A DNA stretch of 7,871 bases from Pseudomonadota bacterium (GTDB taxonomy: Bacteria; Myxococcota_A; Polyangia; Fen-1088), in contig JADGRD010000146.1 in the NCBI GenBank assembly GCA_017881285.1, forward strand, positions 1-7,871. The letters run 5' to 3'. A model generated the notes under the pieces. It was not told the origin of the DNA, did no database searches, and worked only from the letters and a program-made list of their open reading frames with translations. The translations under genes were made by a program, and so were the position numbers. This document shows, piece by piece, positions 1 through 5,706 of the stretch. Numbering within the stretch: the first letter of the stretch is position 1; each line of letters opens with the position of its first letter.

Positions 1-1839
1 CGACACCCGCGCCCAGGGGCTCTTGGCGTCGGTCCCCACCGCGCGCAAGAGCTCGGCCAGGCCGGCCGCCACCGTACGCGGTTCGGCGGGCGATTGGCGG
101 TAGAGCGCCCACCCGAGAGCGCTGCGGTAGCTGGCCTGGGTCGGCGCCAGGGCCGTGGCCTGGCGGAAGGCCTCGGCGGCGTCGCGGTAGCGGCGCGCGC
201 GCAGGTGGGCGACGCCCTGGAAATAGATGCGTTCGGCGGCGACCTGCGGGGATTCGCCCGCCGGGGCGCCCGCCTCTTCGCCCCCGCTCGCTTCGGGCTT
301 GCCGCGCTCGAGCTGGGCGACATAGCGCCGCCGGGCGGTCGCGTCCGAGAGCACGGCGTGCGCCTCCTCCAAGCGTTCGAAAATGCGCTCGGCCACCACG
401 CGCACCGCCTCGGGCCGCGCGCGGAAGTGATCGGGGTGGAAGTCGCGCGCGCGCACCTCGTAGGCGGTGTCGACGTCGGCCTCGGTGGCGTCCCGATCCA
501 CGGCCAGCACCTCGAAGTGCGTCTGGTGGTGCATGACATCGAGAATGGCCATCAGCTCCTCGGCGCTGCGCCCGGTGGCGGCCATGTAGGGCTGGGAATC
601 CTCGATGACCGCTTCCTCGGCGCCCCGGGTGGTCGCATGTTGCGACGGCACGATCATGCCGGCCTCGGCCATGGCGACCAGCAACAGGCGGGCGCGATCG
701 GTGGGGATCATGGTCGTAGACAACGCGGCCTCGAACTTCACGCTGCCGTCCAGGCTGTCGATGAAGCGCTGCTCGTTGGGATCGGAGGTGATGTCCTGCA
801 AACGCTGCCGGCGATCCGGCGACGGCATGAGGTAGAGCCCGTTGAATGCCGTGAGTACGTGGTGCATACGCTCGGCGTGGTAGGAACGGCGTATGCCCTC
901 GAGGATGAGCGCCGCGGTGGTGCGATCGAGGCGCACCGGCTGGTCGCGGCCGGGCTGGCCCCGCTTGAAGGCGAAGCGGCCCTCGCGCCACGAGAAGACC
1001 TCGAGCAGCTTGGCCTCCATCTGCAAGACCAGGGCACGCGACAGGTTGTAGGGCGAGATCGCCCCCATCTCGACCAAGAGCTCGCCCTGCCGCTTCTTGC
1101 TCGCCTTCATCTGGCGCAGCGACTCGGCCAGGGTCTCGGCGGAGATCATCCGCTGCGACAAGAGCACCTGCCCCAGGCACTCGGCGGGATCGTTCGAGCG
1201 CACGGCAACGGGGTAGCCGTTTTCGACGTAGACGACTTTCTTGAACTTCTCGCCGGTGAGGAGCAGCGCGCCGGTCAGACGGGCGGCGTAGATCTGCTGC
1301 AGGACATGCGCGAAGGGCTGGACGCTGAGCGAGCCACGCAGGCCGGCTTCGCCGAGGCCCAGGTGCTTGGCCGCGTTCTCGACCTGCCGGCGTTCGCGCT
1401 GCTGGTCGAGGTCCACGCTGACCGAGCCCGGATAGTTGGGTACGACCGGATCCGGCGTGACATCGCTGGGCGGCACGATCTCGAGCAGCAGGGCCAGCAA
1501 GCGCGAGACGTCGAGCGGCACGGATAGGTACTCCGCCGGGGCAAAGCGACGCCTGGCCTCGGCGGCGTGGCTGGCGCCGCGGTGGGTGCTGGCGACGAAG
1601 AAGATGGGCGCATGCTCGGTTTCCGGGGAGCGCCGGATCTCCTCGGCGAGCGTGAACCCGCTGCCATCGCTCAGGGTGGTGCTGAGCACCACGGCGTCCG
1701 GCGCCTGGATCATCATGCTGCGCCGGGCCCAGCCGATCTCGGTTTCGGACGCGAGCGCGTAGTGGGCCTCGGAGAGGGTATCCCCGATGCGACGCTGCAT
1801 TTCGAGGTCACTTTCGACCACGAGCACATAGGGCGACAT
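1..1839 (-). CDS. Pseudo-receiver / DUF4388 (PATAN) / J-domain / TPR regulatory protein, partial (3' end beyond window)
   Basis: The reading frame is open from ATG at 1839 to the left edge: 613 residues with no stop. Domains in order: a receiver-like domain (about 3-122, starting YVLVVESD), a DUF4388/PATAN domain (about 168-310, starting GSLSVQPFAHVLQQI, with the usual ENGYP turn, 'GELLVEMGAIS' repeat and SWREGRFAF end), a linker region (about 310-440), a J domain (about 445-505) with intact HPD at 468-470, and at least one TPR (about 530-590, FQGVAHLRARRYRDAAEAF). The receiver is degenerate: Ser53 sits where the phospho-acceptor Asp should be (AVVLSTTLSDGSG), and Val107 replaces the conserved Lys in YLSVPLD. 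DUF4388 proteins are common in deltaproteobacterial signalling and motility, and J domains stimulate DnaK. I infer a cytoplasmic regulator or scaffold not controlled by Asp phosphorylation. No Shine-Dalgarno is visible before the ATG. No gene name is recognised. Confidence 0.88.
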   Translation of the reverse strand, partial: MSPYVLVVESDLEMQRRIGDTLSEAHYALASETEIGWARRSMMIQAPDAVVLSTTLSDGSGFTLAEEIRRSPETEHAPIFFVASTHRGASHAAEARRRFAPAEYLSVPLDVSRLLALLLEIVPPSDVTPDPVVPNYPGSVSVDLDQQRERRQVENAAKHLGLGEAGLRGSLSVQPFAHVLQQIYAARLTGALLLTGEKFKKVVYVENGYPVAVRSNDPAECLGQVLLSQRMISAETLAESLRQMKASKKRQGELLVEMGAISPYNLSRALVLQMEAKLLEVFSWREGRFAFKRGQPGRDQPVRLDRTTAALILEGIRRSYHAERMHHVLTAFNGLYLMPSPDRRQRLQDITSDPNEQRFIDSLDGSVKFEAALSTTMIPTDRARLLLVAMAEAGMIVPSQHATTRGAEEAVIEDSQPYMAATGRSAEELMAILDVMHHQTHFEVLAVDRDATEADVDTAYEVRARDFHPDHFRARPEAVRVVAERIFERLEEAHAVLSDATARRRYVAQLERGKPEASGGEEAGAPAGESPQVAAERIYFQGVAHLRARRYRDAAEAFRQATALAPTQASYRSALGWALYRQSPAEPRTVAAGLAELLRAVGTDAKSPWARVS

Positions 1840-1850
1840 GAGCGGAGGAT

Positions 1851-1856
1851 TCTATA
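1851..1856 (-). promoter_or_regulatory. Possible -10 box for the minus-strand regulator gene
   Basis: On the minus strand this hexamer reads TATAGA, close to the sigma-70 consensus, and lies 11 bases before the ATG at 1839. Transcription would then start only a few bases before the start codon, giving a near-leaderless mRNA. That fits the absence of a Shine-Dalgarno there. No good -35 match is seen 16-18 bases further upstream, so this is a weak prediction. Confidence 0.3.
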
Positions 1857-1912
1857 CTGTATTTCGTGGAAAAAACCTCCGACGAGCGCTTTGACGTACA
1901 ATGTGCCGAACT

Positions 1913-1966
1913 CGCGTGAGTACCAGCGCGCTTCGCGCGTGGGCTTTGCCCGGCGGTACTCATCGC
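1913..1966. repeat. Three-stem palindromic element upstream of glmU
   Basis: An outer inverted repeat, TGAGTACC (1917-1924) and GGTACTCA (1955-1962), is a perfect 8 bp match and extends by CGCG (1913-1916 with 1964-1967) across one bulged base. It encloses two further perfect hairpins: GCGCG/CGCGC around CTT (1926-1938) and GGGC/GCCC around TTT (1941-1951). As RNA or single-stranded DNA this folds into a compact three-way junction. It lies in the glmU leader, ending about 8 bases before the ribosome binding site. It could be a structured 5' UTR, a dispersed REP-like palindrome or a protein-binding site. The base pairing is seen directly; the function is unknown and I recognise no named family. 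Confidence 0.6.
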
Positions 1967-1973
1967 GGGAAAT

Positions 1974-1980
1974 GAAGGAG
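1974..1980 (+). promoter_or_regulatory. Ribosome binding site of glmU
   Basis: GAAGGAG lies 8 bases before the GTG at 1989. It is a strong purine-rich Shine-Dalgarno at normal spacing and decides in favour of this GTG start, although it adds a basic N-terminal tail of about 12 residues before the conserved domain. Confidence 0.8.
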
Positions 1981-1988
1981 CGCCAGCC

Positions 1989-3413
1989 GTGAAGAGCCGC
2001 CACCGCAAGAGCAAGCACGAACCCTTGGCCTGTCTGATTCTCGCCGCCGGCCAGGGCACCCGCATGAATTCGGTCAAGAACAAGGTACTACACACGCTCC
2101 TCGGCGTGCCCATGGCCGCGTACGCCGTCGAGCGGGCGCGCGACATCGGCGCCGCCATGATCGTGACGGTGCTCGGCCACCAGAAGGACGAGGTGACGCG
2201 GGTCCTCGAAAACCGCTTCGGGCCGGGCACCATCACCGTGGTCGAGCAGAAAGAGCAAAAGGGCACCGGCCACGCCGTGCGACTCGGGCTGCGTCCGCTG
2301 GCCACCTTCGACGGTCTGGTGGTGATCCTGTACGGCGACGTGCCTCTGCTGCGCGCGGAAACCCTGGCGGCCCTGGTCGAGTCCGCCGGCAAGTCCGGCA
2401 GCCTCGCCATGCTGACCTCGGTGGTCCGCGATCCGACCGGCTACGGCCGCGTCGTGCGCGACGACACGGGCTTGATTCGCGAGGTGGTCGAGCACAAAGA
2501 CGCCACCCACGCCCAGCACCGCATCGCCGAGGTGAACGGCGGCATCTACGCCGCGCCGGCGGACTTCCTGCGCAAGGCGACCGCCAAGCTTTCCCCGCAC
2601 AACGCGCAGGGCGAGTACTACCTGACCGAGATCGTGGCGCGCGCCGCCGCCACCATCGGCGTGGTTTCCGTCCAGGTCGCGGCCGAGGAGATGGCGGGGG
2701 TCAACGACCGCGAGCAACTGGTCACGGCGGAAAGGATCCTCGTCGCCCGCATCGTCAAGGAGCATGGCAAGGTCGCCACCTTCCGCGCCCCGCGCCACGT
2801 CTATGTCGAGGCCACCGTGACCATCGAGCCCGACGCCGAGATCGGCCGCAACGTGGTGCTGCGCGGGCGCACCCATGTCGGCGCCTTTGCGCGTATCGAC
2901 GACGGGGTCATCCTGACCAACGCGGTGGTCGGGCGGGGCGCGCATGTGTTGCCCTACTGCGTGGTGACCGACGCGCTCATCGGCGAGGGCGCCAAGGTCG
3001 GCCCCTTCGCGCATCTACGGCCCGGCACCGAGCTCGGCCCCGACGTGCACGTGGGCAACTTCGTCGAGACCAAGAAGACCCGCCTCGGGCGTGGCAGCAA
3101 GGCCAACCACCTGACCTATCTGGGTGATACCATCGTCGGCGAGAAGGTGAACGTGGGCGCCGGCACCATCACCTGCAACTACAACGGCTACGAAAAACAG
3201 CAGACCATCATCGAGGACGGCGCCTTCATCGGCTCGGACACGCAGCTCGTGGCGCCGGTGCGCGTGGGCAAGCGCGCGGTGGTGGCGGCCGGCGCCACCA
3301 TCATCGAGGACGTGCGGCCGGGCGTGCTGGCCATCTCGCGGGTTCCCTGCAAGCAGATCGACGGCTACGCCGACCGCCTGGCCGCGCGCTACCCGAGCAA
3401 GAAGCCAGGCTGA
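1989..3413 (+). CDS. glmU: Bifunctional GlmU: GlcNAc-1-phosphate uridylyltransferase / glucosamine-1-phosphate acetyltransferase
   Basis: GlmU acetylates glucosamine-1-phosphate with acetyl-CoA and then transfers UMP from UTP to give UDP-GlcNAc, the cytoplasmic precursor of peptidoglycan and LPS. At 474 aa it is close to the usual 450-460. The N-terminal pyrophosphorylase domain (about 13-245) has the nucleotide signature LILAAGQGTRM (16-26) with K32, YGDVPLL with Asp117, YGRVVRD (152-158), EVNGGIY (181-187), GEYYLTE (208-214) and the metal-binding Asn239 in GVND. The C-terminal half is a left-handed beta-helix of hexapeptide repeats with LRPGTELG, the catalytic His374 in NHLTYLGD, and GAGTITCNYNGYEK. 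All key residues of both activities are present. Two small oddities: a short basic tail (KSRHRKSK) precedes the domain, and the signature reads KNKVLH where many homologues have PKVLH. It probably forms an operon with the SCP2 gene downstream; glmS is not adjacent. Confidence 0.97.
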   Translation: MKSRHRKSKHEPLACLILAAGQGTRMNSVKNKVLHTLLGVPMAAYAVERARDIGAAMIVTVLGHQKDEVTRVLENRFGPGTITVVEQKEQKGTGHAVRLGLRPLATFDGLVVILYGDVPLLRAETLAALVESAGKSGSLAMLTSVVRDPTGYGRVVRDDTGLIREVVEHKDATHAQHRIAEVNGGIYAAPADFLRKATAKLSPHNAQGEYYLTEIVARAAATIGVVSVQVAAEEMAGVNDREQLVTAERILVARIVKEHGKVATFRAPRHVYVEATVTIEPDAEIGRNVVLRGRTHVGAFARIDDGVILTNAVVGRGAHVLPYCVVTDALIGEGAKVGPFAHLRPGTELGPDVHVGNFVETKKTRLGRGSKANHLTYLGDTIVGEKVNVGAGTITCNYNGYEKQQTIIEDGAFIGSDTQLVAPVRVGKRAVVAAGATIIEDVRPGVLAISRVPCKQIDGYADRLAARYPSKKPG

Positions 3414-3420
3414 CCCGCCG

Positions 3421-3427
3421 GGAAGGA
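3421..3427 (+). promoter_or_regulatory. Ribosome binding site of the SCP2-domain gene
   Basis: GGAAGGA lies 4 bases before the ATG at 3432, inside the 18-base gap after the glmU stop. This supports both the start codon and translation from a shared glmU transcript. Confidence 0.7.
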
Positions 3428-3431
3428 ACCC

Positions 3432-3773
3432 ATGCCCACGACGGTGAAGGAATTCTTCGACAAGCGCGTGCCCGAGGCGCTGGCCGCCAACCCCGGCCGG
3501 ACCAAGGATGTCGCCGCCATCTATCTGTTCAAGATCAGCGGCGACGAGGGCGGTACCTGGACCGCGGACTTGCAAGTCACACCGCCCGTGTGCACTCCCG
3601 GCGCGACCGGCGAGCCCGGCTGCACCATCGAGGTTTCGGACCAGGACTTCTGCGCCCTGGTCGACGGCGGCGCGCAGGCCGCCATGCAGATCCTCCTGGC
3701 CGGCCGCCTCAAGGTGACCGGCAACCCCGCCCTCATCGCCAAGCTGATGAGCGTCCTGCAGATGGGAAGCTAA
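3432..3773 (+). CDS. SCP2 sterol-binding-domain protein
   Basis: A 113-residue single-domain protein of the SCP2 sterol-carrier fold. Members bind lipids such as fatty acids, acyl-CoA or sterols in a hydrophobic tunnel; the ligand here is unknown. Visible family features are the N-terminal helix (TVKEFFDKRVPEAL), the central strands ending in WTADLQV (43-49), the acidic turn SDQDF (69-73), and the C-terminal amphipathic part LAGRLKVTGNPALIAKLM (89-106), matching the usual 'GklkveGn..la.kl' pattern. There is no signal peptide or membrane segment, so it should be cytoplasmic. Three cysteines are spaced every ten residues (54, 64, 74); the first two flank a Gly/Pro-rich loop (TPGATGEPG) and could form a disulfide or bind metal, which is speculation. 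The 18-base spacing from glmU and a good ribosome binding site argue for co-transcription. The functional link to GlmU is unclear. Confidence 0.85.
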   Translation: MPTTVKEFFDKRVPEALAANPGRTKDVAAIYLFKISGDEGGTWTADLQVTPPVCTPGATGEPGCTIEVSDQDFCALVDGGAQAAMQILLAGRLKVTGNPALIAKLMSVLQMGS

Positions 3774-3806
3774 GTGCACAGAGCGCGGACGAGAGCACGG
3801 AGACGG

Positions 3807-3838
3807 AAGTAAAAGAGTCCCCGGATACTGTGGTACTC
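3807..3838 (-). terminator. Possible Rho-independent terminator of the minus-strand operon
   Basis: On the minus strand, overlapping the ferredoxin stop codon, GAGTACC (3838-3832) pairs with GGGACTC (3821-3815): 7 bp with one mismatch around a 10-base loop, followed directly by TTTTACTT. The T run is short and the stem modest, so it may terminate only partly. No equivalent plus-strand T tract is seen after the SCP2 gene. Confidence 0.4.
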
Positions 3839-4205
3839 AAAGCCGCTTCGTGACGATGAGGAAATCCTCGACGAGCTTGCCGCCGATGAGGTGCTCTTGC
3901 ACGATGCGCTCGAGCACGGGCGGGTCGCACGAGTGGTACCAGGCGCCCTCGGGATAGACGACGACGATGGGGCCGCCCTGGCAGATGCGCAGGCAATTGG
4001 CCTTGGTGCGTAGCACGCCGCCCTTTTCCGACAGTCCCAACTCCTTGAGACGCCTCTTCAAGAAATCCCACGCTGCGATGCCGCGGGCCTTGTCGCAACA
4101 CTTGGGCACGGTTTGATCGCAGCAGAGGAAGATGTGCCTACGCGCGTCCGCCACGCCATTGGCTCTGGCGATGGAGCGCTGTTGTTCGAGATCGTTGGCA
4201 GGCAC
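3837..4205 (-). CDS. Thioredoxin-like [2Fe-2S] ferredoxin
   Basis: A 122-residue protein of the thioredoxin-fold [2Fe-2S] ferredoxin family, a cytoplasmic one-electron carrier. It begins with HIFLCCDQ (24-31), has CC at 36-37, then NCLRIC (70-75), followed by the signature GGPIVVVYPEGAWY (77-90) and a closing helix ERIVQEHLIGGK (99-110). Cluster ligands are probably Cys28 (or 29), Cys36 or 37, Cys71 and Cys75; the two CC pairs and an extra Cys93 make the first two assignments ambiguous. The GTG at 4205 is used because an in-frame TAG lies 15 bases upstream and no ATG lies between it and the conserved region; no Shine-Dalgarno is obvious and a later GTG (Val18) is possible. It follows the TMTC-like gene by 68 bases on the same strand and may be the last gene of that operon, though its redox role there is unexplained. 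Confidence 0.88.
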   Translation of the reverse strand: MPANDLEQQRSIARANGVADARRHIFLCCDQTVPKCCDKARGIAAWDFLKRRLKELGLSEKGGVLRTKANCLRICQGGPIVVVYPEGAWYHSCDPPVLERIVQEHLIGGKLVEDFLIVTKRL

Positions 4206-4257
4206 GGCGTCGCTAGTCTACGGCGCGAGCGGCCGCGACGCCATGGCCACCGCGCGA

Positions 4258-4271
4258 ACCTGTCGGCAGGT
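4258..4271. repeat. Small hairpin between the TMTC-like gene and the ferredoxin gene
   Basis: ACCTG (4258-4262) and CAGGT (4267-4271) pair perfectly around a TCGG loop (CCGA on the coding strand), three bases after the TMTC-like stop codon. No T tract follows on the minus strand, so it is not a standard terminator. It could stabilise or process the transcript between the two genes. Confidence 0.3.
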
Positions 4272-4273
4272 GA

Positions 4274-5656
4274 TCAGCGTTTCCCCGCGCGGATCTTGTC
4301 GGCCATCTGGCCAGGAACGGGCCAGCCGGGAACGCGGCGGCTCGCCTCTTCCAGATGGCGAAGAGCGCCGTCCCGGTCGCCGGCCGCCAGCTCCAGCTCG
4401 GCCAGGTTGACGAGCGGCGTGGGCGTCTGGGGGAAGGCGGCGGCGGTGGCCAGGTTCAAGCTGCGATCATCACTCCAGTCGGGCCAGCGAACCAGGGTGC
4501 GCACGCCGAAGAGAACCAGCAAGAGGGCCGCGCCCACGAGGGCCGGAACGGGCATGCGGCCACGCGCCCACACAAACACGGTCCCCACGACCAGCGCCAG
4601 ACCCACCGACGGCAGGTAAAGAAAGCGCTCGGCGGCCACGTTGAGCATGGGAACCAAGTGCATGACCGGCAGGATGCCGAGTCCGATGAAGGCCAGACCC
4701 ACGGCCGCGCCGGGCGCCCGCCGGCGGAGGAGCCACGGCGCCACCGCCAAGCCGCCCGCCAGAAGCGCGCCGCGCACGACATCGGCCGACAGCTCCGCCG
4801 AGGGTGTGATGATGAACCAGTCGTAGAATGAACAGAGACGAATGGGCGCGACCAGCAACTCGGCATACAGCCCCACCACACGCAGAATGGTCATGGCCAC
4901 CACGCCCCGGCCGGCGCCTGCGAAGTAGGTCAGACCGGAACCGGTGACGATGGCCGAGCGCGCGGCCAGCACCAGCACTGACGCCAGCAGCATAGGACCC
5001 ACCGAGCGCAGCAGCAGGCGCCTCCGGCCGGCAAGCGGCGTCAGGAGTACCCAGGCAGCGGCCAGCAGCGGGACCACGACCGCTTCCTCCTTGGCCAGCC
5101 CGGCCAGCCCGCTCGCGAACGCGGCCAGCGCCACCCACCGGCGGTTGTTCTCCCCGTCATCGAAGGTACGCCCAAGCGCCCACAGCGCCGCCAGGCCGAG
5201 CAGCCCGGCCAGCAGCGTGGTCTGGTAGCAGATCGCCGCGATGGCCTCGGTGTGCACGGGGTGAACCGCGAAGACCAGCCCGGCCAGCAAGGCTGGCGCG
5301 GACCTGCCCAGAATGCGCCTGGCCAGCAGCGCCGTCAAAGCGGCGGCCGCCGCGTGCATGAGGATGCTGATGAGGTGCCAGCCCACGGGCGCAAGGCCGA
5401 AGACCGCGTACTCGACCGCGTACAGGGTGGAGGTCAGCGGCCGGTAGTAGGCGGCGTTGACGGCCACGTGCCCGGCCGGGCCTGCGCCGCCGCCCCAGGG
5501 CTTGACGAAGAAACCCGGCACCTCGCCCAGGCTGCGGATGGAGCTGTTGTTCACCACCAGGTACGCGTCGTCGATGACGAACCCGCCGCGCAGCACGGGC
5601 AAGCAGACCAGCAGCGCCGCCAGGGCAGACAAGCCGGCAACACGACGGGCGGTCAT
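4274..5656 (-). CDS. TMTC-like GT-C membrane glycosyltransferase with C-terminal TPR
   Basis: A 460-residue polytopic membrane protein of the TMTC/DUF1736-like GT-C superfamily, which in animals O-mannosylates proteins from dolichol-phosphate-mannose; bacterial members are usually unassigned. TM1 (about 6-22) leads into FVIDDAYLVVNN, with the expected acidic pair Asp29-Asp30 in the first outer loop. Then come YYRPLTSTLY, GWHLISILMH, FAVHPVHTEA (His132-Pro-Val-His135), GLAKEEA (Lys189-Glu191) and ERFLYLPSVG (343-352), all hallmarks of the group. I estimate ten or more membrane segments. The last 60 residues (NLAELELAAGDRDGALRHLE) form about one TPR, far fewer than in eukaryotic TMTCs. Start choice is uncertain: ATG at 5656 sits just before TM1, while ATG at 5692 would add 12 residues and leave 14 bases to the upstream gene; neither has a clear Shine-Dalgarno. 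It likely acts in an operon with the GT22 gene. Donor and acceptor are not predictable. Confidence 0.88.
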   Translation of the reverse strand: MTARRVAGLSALAALLVCLPVLRGGFVIDDAYLVVNNSSIRSLGEVPGFFVKPWGGGAGPAGHVAVNAAYYRPLTSTLYAVEYAVFGLAPVGWHLISILMHAAAAALTALLARRILGRSAPALLAGLVFAVHPVHTEAIAAICYQTTLLAGLLGLAALWALGRTFDDGENNRRWVALAAFASGLAGLAKEEAVVVPLLAAAWVLLTPLAGRRRLLLRSVGPMLLASVLVLAARSAIVTGSGLTYFAGAGRGVVAMTILRVVGLYAELLVAPIRLCSFYDWFIITPSAELSADVVRGALLAGGLAVAPWLLRRRAPGAAVGLAFIGLGILPVMHLVPMLNVAAERFLYLPSVGLALVVGTVFVWARGRMPVPALVGAALLLVLFGVRTLVRWPDWSDDRSLNLATAAAFPQTPTPLVNLAELELAAGDRDGALRHLEEASRRVPGWPVPGQMADKIRAGKR

Positions 5657-5706
5657 CCGGTCACGATAGCACGCACCCTTCCCGGTCGACATTCTCGGCC
5701 GCGCCG

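Noticed and set aside
94..1527. A 477-codon open frame on the plus strand
   Set aside because: It lies fully antisense to the regulator gene, whose frame carries recognisable receiver, DUF4388, J and TPR domains. Its product is low-complexity Gly/Ala/Arg/His-rich with no family motif, as expected for an antisense frame in high-GC DNA.
1853..1870. TACTGTAT-like sequence resembling half of an E. coli LexA box
   Set aside because: The second half (ATACAGTA at the right spacing) is absent, and the ATAC-T-GTAT palindrome is only 9 bases long.
1891..1902. TTGACG and TACAAT as a glmU promoter
   Set aside because: The two hexamers are adjacent instead of 16-18 bases apart. TACAAT alone could be a -10 but lacks a -35 match.
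2088..3779. Two long minus-strand open frames (308 and 254 codons) end to end
   Set aside because: Both are antisense to glmU and the SCP2 gene and have the same Gly/Ala/His/Asp-rich shadow composition with no domain.
3832..3839. GGTACTCA shared between the glmU-leader palindrome and the convergent-gap hairpin
   Set aside because: Its 7-base core also occurs inside the regulator gene at 1527-1533, so a shared short word is not evidence for a repeat family.
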